Positions 25,200-33,016 of a stretch of 64,000 nt of DNA are shown here, in pieces. The notes under the pieces are model-generated. The model was not told the DNA's origin. It ran no database searches and saw only the letters and a list, made by a program, of their open reading frames with translations. The translations under genes and the position numbers were made by a program. This DNA is from Kitasatospora sp. NBC_01287 (GTDB lineage: Bacteria; Actinomycetota; Actinomycetes; Streptomycetales; Streptomycetaceae). The stretch is from assembly GCF_026340565.1 (NCBI RefSeq), contig NZ_JAPEPB010000001.1, positions 6,608,001-6,672,000 of the forward strand. The letters are read 5' to 3'. Position 1 is the first letter of the stretch. Every line of letters starts with the position of its first letter.

Positions 25200-26235
25200 G
25201 CGCCGCCCAGGCCTCCTGGCCCGGGCCTAGGCGGAGCCAGTTGTCGACCGCCGCCGTGGCCGCCGCAATCAGCTCAGACGGGGCGTCACTGGTCTGGAGG
25301 GAGGTGCGGGCGATGTCCGCGAGCTGCCGGTCGTCGAGCCCGAGGGTGTCGCGGGCGATCACGTACTCGTCGGTCAGCGAGGAGCCGAACATCAGCGGGT
25401 CGTCCGTGCCGAGCGAGCACCGCACCCCGGCGGCCAGTAACTGCGGGAGCGGGTGCTCGGCCAGGTCGGGAACGATACCCAGCATGCGGTTGGAGGTCAG
25501 GCAGACGTCCAGCGAGATGCCCTGCCCGGACAGCCTGTCCAGGAGGGTGGGGTCCTCAGCCGCGCGGATGCCGTGCGCGATCCGGGTCGCGCCAAGATGG
25601 TCGAGCGCGGCACGGACGCTGTCTGGTCCGCAGAGCTCGCCGGCGTGCGGGGCCGAGGTCAGGCCGGCTGCCCGGGCGATCGCGAAGGCTTCGGCGAACG
25701 GCTCGGCGGGGCAGGCCGCCTCATCGCCGGTCAGCCCCAGGGCATGGACCCCGCGGCCCGCGTGGCGGACAGCAAAACGGGCGAGGCGGACAGCGTCCTC
25801 GGGGCTGCGGTGGCGCGAGACCGCGATCGTCAGACCGAACCCGACGCCGCAACGCTCTCCGGCCTGTCGGCCGGCATCAACGACCATCTCCAGGACGTGA
25901 TCCGCAGACCCGAACTGCGCATAGCTGTGCGGGTCGAAGTGCGGCTGCACCCAGACACCGCCATCGGCGGCGGTGTCCTCCACCAACTCAGCGACCACAC
26001 GCTGCAGGTTCTCAGGACGGGCCGACGTGGCCTCGTACGCCTCGTGGAAGACCTGCTGGAACTCCGCGAACGAGGTGAACCCGCGCGGATCAGGCGCTGT
26101 ACGACCGGCCTCAGCCGCGAGTTCCGCCAGCGTGGCCGGCCGCATGGCCGCCAGCAGATGCAGGTGCAACTCGGCTTTGGGCAGCGACCTCAGGTCACGA
26201 ACCGACCCAATCGCCGCTGTGCTGTCCCCCACCAC
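25180..26235 (-). CDS. add: Adenosine deaminase (IS passenger)
   Basis: A ~351-residue zinc-dependent adenosine/AMP-deaminase-family enzyme converting adenosine to inosine. Motifs: LPKAELHLHL (metal His pair), SAPHAGELCG (catalytic Glu), RIAHGIRA, and SLGTDDPLMFG (metal and catalytic Asp). The LLAAMRPATLAEL start is less typical than the usual HLEGS/T motif. The start is placed at GTG 26235 (26232 or 26250 possible) because a promoter lies at 26289-26317, excluding the longer open frame. It sits inside the IS ends, convergent with istB. The reading frame is intact, unlike istA and istB. Confidence 0.85.
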   Translation of the reverse strand: MVGDSTAAIGSVRDLRSLPKAELHLHLLAAMRPATLAELAAEAGRTAPDPRGFTSFAEFQQVFHEAYEATSARPENLQRVVAELVEDTAADGGVWVQPHFDPHSYAQFGSADHVLEMVVDAGRQAGERCGVGFGLTIAVSRHRSPEDAVRLARFAVRHAGRGVHALGLTGDEAACPAEPFAEAFAIARAAGLTSAPHAGELCGPDSVRAALDHLGATRIAHGIRAAEDPTLLDRLSGQGISLDVCLTSNRMLGIVPDLAEHPLPQLLAAGVRCSLGTDDPLMFGSSLTDEYVIARDTLGLDDRQLADIARTSLQTSDAPSELIAAATAAVDNWLRLGPGQEAWAAPIVLSS

Positions 26236-26288
26236 TACCGCCCACCCCACATGACTGCCAATCAGGTGACTCCGAGGCTTCCAGCTGC

Positions 26289-26317
26289 AGCATATCTTCG
26301 TACGAACGGGTGAGCAA
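26289..26317 (-). promoter_or_regulatory. Promoter of the adenosine deaminase gene
   Basis: Minus strand TTGCTC, 17-nt spacer, TATGCT: close to the vegetative consensus. The predicted transcript starts about 45 nt before the GTG and lies inside the IS right end, so the passenger travels with its own promoter. Confidence 0.65.
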
Positions 26318-26405
26318 TCAGTCCACACCCATCACACCAGAACCCAACCGAGGACCTGGGGAATTACCTGACCACAGCCCCTGGGGAATTACGTGACCGT
26401 CCACA

Positions 26406-26848
26406 CGGCTTCCTCCGCATACGAGTCGGGGTAGGCCGCCCGGTCGTCGACGATCACCTCGACCGCTCCGTTGCTCCGCTGCAGCGCAACGGGCGAGTGG
26501 CCGAGCACCAGGACGTCCAGGATGCCGTCCCGCTCGCGGACCACCGCGACGGTCGAGGACGGGCTGTCCGCGTTCGTCAAGTCACAGCTTTGGCCGTGCT
26601 CCTCGACCAGCGAGGTCAGGGCGGTGCGCAGGATCTCCCGCAGGCTGTACGAGCCAGCGGAGAGCAGCCGCGCGCAGCAGGTCGGCCAATTGCCGCACTT
26701 ACCAGGCGACATCGTGGGCGCAGCCCGTCGCGGCTCCCGTGGCGGTGGCGCCGTCCAGGACGAGAACGAACGTCGGCCCCGTGACGACGGCGGCCTCGCT
26801 GACACCGTCCGGCGCCGGGACGGTCGCGTGCGTGATCTCGAACGGCAT
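26406..26848 (-). pseudogene. 5' part of the IS-interrupted PP2C-type phosphatase gene
   Basis: From the ATG at 26848 (GAGGA site upstream) the frame reads MPFEITHATVPAPDGVSEAA, FVLVLDGATATG (metal-binding Asp-Gly), CAHDVAW, then a TAA stop at 26699-26701, then VRQLADLLRA, SLREILRTAL, SPSSTVAVVRE and LVLGHSPVAL up to the IS. Relatives have DVPWYV here, so a Tyr codon became ochre. The gene thus has two independent lesions. Confidence 0.72.
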
Positions 26849-27609
26849 CAGGAAGTCCTCTGCTCGGGTCGGTCGGACGGGGACGCGGGCATGAGCGGCC
26901 GCGGTTGCCAGGCGTGCCGAGCCGGGGGCTCAGCAGGTGAGGCACCGGCGGGTCGGCATCTGTCGGTCGTGGGTGATCGGTAGGCATCCCTGGGGCGGGG
27001 AGGGGAAGCGCCGAATCCGGAGGTCAGAGCGCCGGCAGGGCCATCGCCGGCGCCGACACCAGCGGCGTGGTGTTCTCCCGGCTCAGGGTGTGGATCTGGT
27101 GGTCGGTCGACATGCCGATCACCACCCGGGCGAGCCGAACCCGGAACGCGTAGGCGTGGCGGGCGAGAACCTCAGTCGCTCGCTGCGCCAACAGGCTTCG
27201 TGCAGAAGTTGGTTGAGTGGTCGTCGGAGACGAGGAGAAGCGGGCGCGATCGGCGCGGAATCGGTGCGGGACGGTCGCGAGGGCCAACCCTGAGGCGACG
27301 GGGCGGTGCGAGGAGCGGGTGGGAACGGGAATTCGAAGAACCCTTCTCGGGCGGCGCGACATCGGAACGCTCCGCGCCACAGACGGCGGGAGGGTGCAGC
27401 TGACGGGCCAGGAGTATCAATCGGAGGTGCCAGCAAGACGCCTGTCGTGTGCGGTGCAGGTGATCGGTGTTGCACGACGCCCCATGTGAGCGGCGGAGGT
27501 GTGCGAACCGCGGCACGATCCAGGTCGCTGTGCTGCGGGCGGGTGCTGCGCGCTGTGCATCAGGCTGGAGGCAAGGAGCCTCCACGGCCATGGTGCGTCA
27601 TGACGCCAT
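26849..27609. other. Decayed DNA, no supported gene
   Basis: About 760 bp. A minus-strand frame ending at 27024 (ATEVLARHAYAFRVRLARVVIGMSTDHQI) looks like the tail of a protein but has no identifiable start or family. Parts of 27340-27400 resemble the helicase leader near 18.68 kb, suggesting an old duplication of the csp-helicase region. Confidence 0.4.
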
Positions 27610-27612
27610 GCC

Positions 27613-27647
27613 GGGCCCGCATCGCACGTGCATGCGGGTGCGGGCCC
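27613..27647 (-). terminator. Stem-loop after csp pseudogene
   Basis: 9-bp arms GGGCCCGCA/TGCGGGCCC with a 17-nt loop, a derived version of the terminator after the intact csp. Confidence 0.5.
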
Positions 27648-27679
27648 CTCGCTGCTGGGCGGGTGCCGTGGCAGATGTA

Positions 27680-27859
27680 CTACAGCGGGCGAATGTTCTC
27701 GGCCTGCGGGCCCTTCTGGCACTGCGTGACGTCGAACTCGACCTTCTGGCCCTCGAGAAACTCAAGGAAGCCGTTGGCGTTGATGTTCGAGTAGTGGGCG
27801 AACACGTCAGGACCGCCACCCTCCTGCTCGATGAAGCCGAAGCCCTTTTCCGCGATACC
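27680..27859 (-). pseudogene. 5'-truncated cold-shock gene
   Basis: Codons from AEKGFGFIEQ to the end match csp at 19015-19218 with a few changes (ELLEG to EFLEG, one Gly to Cys). DNA identity also covers the downstream region to about 27600. It stops abruptly at 27859/27860, so the first ~12 residues, ribosome site and leader are gone. The frame remains open upstream through unrelated sequence, but no start signal exists. Confidence 0.75.
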
Positions 27860-28010
27860 GACCAGGCCTCGGGTCAGGCGGTGCTCCACCACCCTACGAA
27901 CCGCTCCCGCCCGCCAGTTGGGACCTGCGTCTCACAAAACGCGAACGCTCATGGTGCCCCTGCCGGAGGAAGATGACGGCGCTGTCGTGATCGACGGGCG
28001 AAACCGCGCG

Positions 28011-28050
28011 CAGGCCCTGCGCGGTTCGGGACGGGACCGCGCAGGGCCTG
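28011..28050 (-). terminator. Perfect 15-bp terminator
   Basis: 15-bp perfect arms with a 10-nt loop, about 85 bp past the stop of the 96-residue gene. The remainder of 27860-28134 shows nothing else. Confidence 0.75.
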
Positions 28051-28134
28051 TTCAGCCCCCGCGGCGCTGCCCCGGGAGCTGGCCGCGGCCGGGCAGGCCC
28101 AACGAAGACTTCGGGCCGGCGCGGCCGCGGGGCG

Positions 28135-28425
28135 TCAGGTCTCGGCCCGCTCGGTCCGGTGGAGCTGGGTGCGGACGGCCGCGCACCGCTCACGTACCTC
28201 GGCGCTCAACACCTTGACGGGGTGGTCGTCGGTGAACGGGAGGTCGTTGAGGCTCCCAGTGCCGCCGTACGCGTTCAGGACGATGTCCAGTCCTTGAGCG
28301 TCCCCCGCTGCGATCTTCGATCGTCCGCGCTCCATCCTGCGGGCCCAGCCCGGGTAGCCGCATTCGCTGAGTGTTCGTACGAAGGCGTCGAGTGCGGCTA
28401 TCAGTTCCCCAGGGACGTCGATCAT
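28135..28425 (-). CDS. Small protein with YGGTGSLNDL motif
   Basis: A 96-residue soluble protein. An N-terminal helix with a CGYPGWARRME segment is followed by a short helix and the motif LNAYGGTGSLNDLPF at about residues 52-66, a pattern seen in small DUF-type proteins (DUF6966-like) of unknown role. The ATG at 28425 lacks a ribosome site and follows TACATA by about 8 nt, so the mRNA may be leaderless. A perfect terminator lies downstream. Confidence 0.6.
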   Translation of the reverse strand: MIDVPGELIAALDAFVRTLSECGYPGWARRMERGRSKIAAGDAQGLDIVLNAYGGTGSLNDLPFTDDHPVKVLSAEVRERCAAVRTQLHRTERAET

Positions 28426-28552
28426 GGAGCAAGTATGTACCGCCGCGCGGTGGCGGAGAGATCAAAGCGGCCCACCGCGGCCCGACGCAATGCTGCGCCG
28501 CCGACTCGCATGGAACGTGGGGGAGAGACCCAGAGGCAGCACGATCATGTGC

Positions 28553-28850
28553 TGTGAGCTGGGTGAAGTCGCCCAACGCCGGTTCCTCGTCGTGCTCGCG
28601 CAGGACGCGCAGCAGCTGTCGGCTGAGCCGTTCGATGCTGACGGCGATCGCGGTGAGGACGTGTTGCAGGTGTGCCTTGGCCTGTCCGCGCTAGCAGCAT
28701 CGGCGCATGCCGTGGCCGTGGGCGAACTCGCAGACGGTGCCCTCGATGCCGGACCGCACCGCGTAGCGCTTGTGCCAGTCGGGGTCCTGTTGCTCGGCGC
28801 GGTTGCGGATCTGCAGGTGGAGTAGCTCGCGTGGTGGGAAGCCGACGCTG
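28553..28850 (-). pseudogene. C-terminal fragment of an IS1182-type transposase
   Basis: Minus-strand frame AVRSGIEGTVCEFAHGHGMRRC, an in-frame TAG at 28691-28693, then RGQAKAHLQHVLTAIAVSIERLS. This is the YRGxAKxxLQHVLTAxAxNxxRL ending of IS1182-family transposases, with the Tyr codon of RYRG mutated to a stop. The upstream two-thirds of the gene are absent. Confidence 0.7.
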
Positions 28851-29527
28851 CTGAAGACCATCGCCTCGCAGACCGAGGGCCTGGCCGCATCGCTCGGCGC
28901 TCTGAAGGACGCCCCGGCTCCGGTCAAGGCTCAGGCCCGGGCATCCATCACCTCGAACCTGGCCACCTACGATGTGACCATCGGCGACAAGTACCTCAAA
29001 CGACGACATCGTCTACGCGGTCGGCAAGGGGTTCACCACTCAGTAGGACGGCCGCCGGAACTCCCCGGAGACCCGGGGCACGCGACCACTCGCGTCAGCA
29101 CCGGCCCGTCTGCGGGCGGGGGCACGGTGGCGCGGTGCGCACTGCGGGAGCCGTCACCCACGCGGTGCAGCCATCGGCCGCATCCTCGGTCGAGCCGTCA
29201 CCCGCCGAGAGCGGAGCCGCCTACGCCGGACTGCGGTAGCGGCTGCTGCCGGTCGAGCAGGGCGCCGACTTCCGCCAGCCGCCCGGCGAGACTGCGCCCG
29301 CACCCGGCGGCCTCACCTTCTCAGACCCGGACCGCCATATCTGAGCGCTACCACCACGGGTTGCGCCACGTCCAGGACCAGCTCACCACCTGGCCCCATC
29401 GCCCGGTGTCTTCCAGCGCCTCCACCTGGACAGTGGTCGTAGCCGGTCCGGCGCCCGCCTCGGATACCGTGTTCCTCTACGGGGTGCCATAACGGATGTG
29501 ACGCCCCCCACCGGAGGTAGTCAGCGT
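28851..29527. other. Gene debris without an assignable product
   Basis: A plus-strand stretch at 28847-29000 reads like protein (LLKTIASQTEGLAASLGAL, APVKAQARASITSNLATYDVTIGD) but has neither start nor continuation. The rest carries no translation signals. Likely remnants around the transposase fragment. Confidence 0.4.
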
Positions 29528-29917
29528 ATGAGTTCAAAGCGCAGCAAGAATCCAGCCCTGCCCGTACTTGACGACGCATTCCGACTCGCGTCGGTCAAGG
29601 ACGCCGAAGAGTCCTCCCGTGACTTGGCCGCGCGGCTGGCCACCACCGAGCTGCGCCGCGTTTCCCACCCGGGCCGGGTCACCTGGGAGCCCACCGATCA
29701 GGCCGAGCCCGTACCGGTCCCGCCGACTGTGGTCGACGGTGACGGGGACCTGTGGCTGCGGGACCGGGGCACTGGCACCTGGACCATGCCCGAGTTCAAC
29801 CCGCAGGAGTTCCCCGCCCGCTGTGGCGAGGTTCTGACGTGGAGCCAGCTTGCCTGCGAGTACGGCCCGCTGACCGCACTGGCCGACGACCGCCGCATCG
29901 GCGGCCGTCGGCGCTGA
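29528..29917 (+). CDS. Hypothetical protein
   Basis: A 129-residue protein with a GGAGG site before the ATG. The N-terminus is basic; the middle (DGDGDLWLRDRGTGTWTMPE, residues ~73-92) resembles a short beta-hairpin module with Trp residues; the C-terminus is Arg-rich. Not recognised. It lies alone in the accessory zone. Confidence 0.6.
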   Translation: MSSKRSKNPALPVLDDAFRLASVKDAEESSRDLAARLATTELRRVSHPGRVTWEPTDQAEPVPVPPTVVDGDGDLWLRDRGTGTWTMPEFNPQEFPARCGEVLTWSQLACEYGPLTALADDRRIGGRRR

Positions 29918-30001
29918 CCGCGCAGCCCTCTGGGAGGCCGGCGTCGGTGGCCCAGAGGGCGAGCCCGGCACCTGGGGCGAGCCCGAGCCGGGCGGTGCTG
30001 C

Positions 30002-30265
30002 TCACCCGGCGGCCGGGCCGGCCGGCCGGTCGTCGGCCGTGGTGGTGCCGTCACCGTTCGCGCCGCCCAGGTCCTCGACCACGCGCAGGCTCAGCTCGGT
30101 GGCGATGCGGTGCAGGTGCTCCCACTGGTCGAGGTCCAGGCCGAGCGCGGGGTCGTCGGCCACCCGCAGCAGGGCGGCGGCCGCGACGCCGGACCCGGCG
30201 GCGGCGAGCGCGTTGTGCAGGACCTGCGCGCACGCCTGCTCGTCGAGGTCACCCTGGTAGTGCAC
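30002..30265 (-). CDS. Small hypothetical protein, start uncertain
   Basis: An 87-residue helical frame (CAQVLHNALAAAGSGVAAAALLRVADD, QWEHLHRIATELSLRVVEDLGG). The GTG at 30265 lacks a ribosome site and the frame stays protein-like upstream (AESFEIAVHYQGDLDEQ), so the true start may be lost or further up. Could be a decayed gene. Confidence 0.4.
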   Translation of the reverse strand: MHYQGDLDEQACAQVLHNALAAAGSGVAAAALLRVADDPALGLDLDQWEHLHRIATELSLRVVEDLGGANGDGTTTADDRPAGPAAG

Positions 30266-30580
30266 GGCGATCTCGAAGGACTCGGCCCGGCCGCCGCCAG
30301 GGCACGCAAGCTGCCAGGGCTGTGGCCGAGATGGAGGAACCGTTCACGCTCCGCGGTAGAAGATCGCTACTGATAGCGCTGCGGCTGTGGGGTACAGCTC
30401 GAACTCGCCGCAGGGCAACAAGATCCTCGGTACCGCTTCCCGTCCGGTGAGGGCCACCTGTCGGCCATGCACAGGAGAAGCTGATGGGCTCGGGCGCTCT
30501 GCGGACCCGTTCTCCGTTTCACTCTCATTTCACATCGCGAGCCGCCAGACGGTCGACGGCGGGTTCGAAGACAGCGTTTG

Positions 30581-30608
30581 CGCGGGTCAGGATGGTTCCT
30601 GACCCGCG
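30581..30608 (-). terminator. Terminator downstream of glnA
   Basis: Perfect 11-bp arms (CGCGGGTCAGG/CCTGACCCGCG) around a 6-nt loop, about 47 bp past the glnA stop. It shares its right arm with a second, mutually exclusive hairpin at 30601-30644 (14-bp arms, one mismatch). The stretch 30266-30580 has no supported gene. Confidence 0.7.
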
Positions 30609-30654
30609 GAAACGATGAGAGATCGAACTGCGTTTCCGCAGGTCAGAGGGGGGC

Positions 30655-32070
30655 CTACAGGTCGTAGTACAGCTCGAACTCGTGCGGGTGCGGCCGCAGG
30701 GCGATCGGGGCGATCTCGTTGGTGCGCTTGTAGTCGATCCAGGTCTCGATCAGGTCCGGGGTGAAGACGCCGCCTGCGAGGAGGTACTCGTGGTCCTGCT
30801 CCAGGGCCGTGAGGACGGCGGGGAGGGAGGCGGGGACCTGGGGGACGCCGGCGTGCTCGTCGGGGGCGAGCTCGTAGAGGTCCTTGTCGACCGGCTGGAG
30901 GGGCTCGATCTTGTTCTTGACGCCGTCCAGGCCGGCCATCAGCATCGCCGAGAAGGCGAGGTAGGGGTTGGAGGACGGGTCGGGGGCGCGGAACTCGATG
31001 CGCTTGGCCTTGGCGTTGGAGCCGGTGATCGGGATGCGGATCGCCGCCGAGCGGTTGCGCTGCGAGTAGACCAGGTTGACCGGGGCCTCGAAGCCGGGGA
31101 CCAGGCGGTGGTAGGAGTTCACCGTGGGGTTGGTGAAGGCCAGCAGCGAGGGCGCGTGCTTGAGCAGCCCGCCGATGTAGTAGCGGGCGGTGTCGGAGAG
31201 GCCCGCGTAGCCCTGCTCGTCGTAGAAGAGCGGGGAGCCCTCGGCCCAGAGCGACTGGTGCACGTGCATGCCCGAGCCGTTGTCGCCGAAGATCGGCTTC
31301 GGCATGAAGGTGGCCGTCTTGCCGTTCCGCCAGGCGACGTTCTTGATGATGTACTTGAAGAGCATCAGGTCGTCGGCCGCGTGCAGCAGGGTGTTGAAGC
31401 GGTAGTTGATCTCGGCCTGGCCGGCCGTGCCGACCTCGTGGTGCTGACGCTCCACCTGCAGACCGGAGTTGCCCAGCTCCAGCGACATCTCGGCGCGCAG
31501 GTCGGCGAAGTGGTCGACCGGCGGGATCGGGAAGTAGCCGCCCTTGTACTTGACCTTGTAGCCGCGGTTGCCGCCCTCCTCGATCCGGCCGCTGTTCCAG
31601 GCGCCGGCCTCGGAGTCGATGTGGTAGTACGAGGCGTTCGCGCTGGTCTCGAAGCGGGCCTCGTCGAAGACGTAGAACTCGGCCTCGGGCCCGAAGAAGG
31701 CGGTGTCGGCGATGCCGGACGAGGCGAGGTAGGCCTCGGCCTTCTTCGCGACGTTGCGTGGGTCGCGGCTGTAGGCCTCGCCGGTGATCGGGTCCTGGAT
31801 GAAGAAGTTGATGTTGAGGTGCTTCTCCTTGCGGAACGGGTCCAGCCGGGCGGTGGCGAGGTCGGGGACCAGGGCCATGTCCGACTCGTGGATCGCCTGG
31901 AACCCGCGGATCGAAGAGCCGTCGAACATCAGGGTCTCGGCGGGGTCGAAGGTGGCCGCCGGAACCGCGAAGTGCTGCATGACACCCGGCAGGTCGCAGA
32001 ACCGCACATCCACGAACTTGATGTCGTTCTCCGCGATGTAGGCCTTGACCTCATCCGCATTCTTGAACAT
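30655..32070 (-). CDS. glnA: Glutamine synthetase type I
   Basis: 471-residue GSI-beta enzyme making glutamine from glutamate, ammonia and ATP as a dodecamer. The beta-grasp domain (MFKNADEVKAYIAENDIKFVD, FDGSSIRGF), catalytic motifs (EAEFYVFD, GSGMHVHQSLW, NPTVNSYHRLVPGFEAPV, RSAAIRIP) and the C-terminal adenylylation region with Tyr in KDLYEL are present. The ATG at 32070 has an AGGA site. Two GlnR boxes lie 100-140 bp upstream, so activation by GlnR under nitrogen limitation is expected. The end EFELYYDL is typical. Confidence 0.97.
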   Translation of the reverse strand: MFKNADEVKAYIAENDIKFVDVRFCDLPGVMQHFAVPAATFDPAETLMFDGSSIRGFQAIHESDMALVPDLATARLDPFRKEKHLNINFFIQDPITGEAYSRDPRNVAKKAEAYLASSGIADTAFFGPEAEFYVFDEARFETSANASYYHIDSEAGAWNSGRIEEGGNRGYKVKYKGGYFPIPPVDHFADLRAEMSLELGNSGLQVERQHHEVGTAGQAEINYRFNTLLHAADDLMLFKYIIKNVAWRNGKTATFMPKPIFGDNGSGMHVHQSLWAEGSPLFYDEQGYAGLSDTARYYIGGLLKHAPSLLAFTNPTVNSYHRLVPGFEAPVNLVYSQRNRSAAIRIPITGSNAKAKRIEFRAPDPSSNPYLAFSAMLMAGLDGVKNKIEPLQPVDKDLYELAPDEHAGVPQVPASLPAVLTALEQDHEYLLAGGVFTPDLIETWIDYKRTNEIAPIALRPHPHEFELYYDL

Positions 32071-32170
32071 CGATGTCCTCCTCTGCCCGACCGCGACGAG
32101 GGCCGGGATCAGACCTGCACGGGCCAGTCGTCCCAACCGGCCACGGTGGGGGCCACCCTAGGAACAGGCC

Positions 32171-32208
32171 GTTTCCTTGTGGTGACCCGATCGTTTCGCC
32201 CATGTTAA
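32171..32208 (-). promoter_or_regulatory. Paired GlnR boxes of glnA
   Basis: On the minus strand TTAAC-ATGGGC-GAAAC (32208-32193) and GTCAC-CACAAG-GAAAC (32186-32171), each matching gTnAC-n6-GaAAC, with 22-bp spacing. The S. coelicolor glnA promoter has the same two-box layout. Confidence 0.88.
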
Positions 32209-32378
32209 CCAGCGGGCCCGAACGGGCGGCAAAGTCACCCGGGTGGGGGCAAAACGTGTCGTGGTCAGTGGTGTTCCCAAAAATTGGTCTGAACCACTTC
32301 CGGCGGGTGGGACACGCGGATTCACCCGCAGGGGGAGTCGGCGCCGGTCGGGCCGATGTGCCGGGCTACTGTGGGTTC

Positions 32379-32846
32379 GTGGACAGCAGAGAAGCACTGG
32401 GATCGTGGCTGGACGGCCCGAAGGCCACCGCCGAGCGGATGGGCGCCGACTTCGGCTACCGCGGTGAGCGGCTCGGCCGCCCGCGTGAGGGCTCGGGCTC
32501 GATGGCGGGCCCCGGCCGGCGGATCGGCGCGCTCTGCGTGGACGGCTGGATCGCCAGCCTGATCGCCTACGGCACGCTGGCCCACGGGGACGCGGCCAAG
32601 GCCAACCTGATCAGCCTGCCGGTCTTCTTCGCGATGAGCGCGCTGCTGCTCGCCACCACCGGGACCACCATCGGCAAGCGGCTCTTCGGCCTGCGGGTGG
32701 TGCGGCTGGACGGCGGGCGGGCGACCATTCCGCAGGTGCTGCTGCGCACCGTGCTGCTCTGCCTGGTGGTGCCCGCCGCGGTCTGGGACCGCGACACCCG
32801 CGGCCTGCACGACAAGGCGGTCGCCACGATCGAGGTGCGGGTCTGA
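32379..32846 (+). CDS. RDD-family membrane protein
   Basis: A 155-residue protein with a cytosolic N-terminus (EALGSWLDGP, GADFGYRGERLG) and two to three membrane helices in an RDD domain (GRRIGALCVDGWIASLI, ALLLATTGTTIGKRLFGLRVVRLDG, DRDTRGLHDKA). Transport roles have been proposed for some RDD proteins; none is known here. The GTG at 32379 is 7 nt after TACTGT, fitting a leaderless mRNA. Divergent from glnA, as in Streptomyces. Confidence 0.85.
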   Translation: MDSREALGSWLDGPKATAERMGADFGYRGERLGRPREGSGSMAGPGRRIGALCVDGWIASLIAYGTLAHGDAAKANLISLPVFFAMSALLLATTGTTIGKRLFGLRVVRLDGGRATIPQVLLRTVLLCLVVPAAVWDRDTRGLHDKAVATIEVRV

Positions 32847-32878
32847 TCGGTGCGGGTCTGATCGGTGCGGGTCTGATC
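32834..32878 (+). repeat. 15-bp repeat, three copies, spanning the RDD stop codon
   Basis: Unit GGTGCGGGTCTGATC three times head-to-tail. The first copy encodes the last residues and stop of the RDD gene, so slippage here duplicates the stop without changing the protein. Confidence 0.9.
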
Positions 32879-32937
32879 GAGGCGCGTCCGGGCAGCCCCC
32901 GGGGTCGGTGCCGCGGTCAGTCGGAGCACGGAATGAG

Positions 32938-32966
32938 AGAAGGCCCCGCCGGTGGCGGGGCCTTCT
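32938..32966. terminator. Bidirectional terminator between RDD and DUF4191 genes
   Basis: Perfect 13-bp arms (AGAAGGCCCCGCC/GGCGGGGCCTTCT) with a 3-nt loop between convergent genes. Confidence 0.85.
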
Positions 32967-33016
32967 GCGTGGCAGCAGCGGCGTACGGGCAGCGCGCTGG
33001 AGGAGGACGGAGCGGC

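Larger units (their letters stand above)
22538..26405 (+). mobile_element. IS21-family element carrying an adenosine deaminase passenger
   Basis: A 3.87-kb element. Both ends begin TGTG-A/G-ACGGTCA (left at 22538 on the plus strand, right at 26405 on the minus strand). The right end holds a second CCTGGGGAATTAC-type subrepeat at 26356, and the left end has GTGGTCACG subrepeats at 22579 and 22600, as is common in IS21 elements. A 5-bp duplication flanks it. Contents: istA, istB and a convergent adenosine deaminase gene inside the ends. Both ist genes carry a one-base deletion, so self-mobility is doubtful unless these are sequencing errors. Confidence 0.8.

Noticed and set aside
30682..32208. 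508-codon frame antisense to glnA
   Set aside because: Shadow frame with no family resemblance; glnA is unambiguous.
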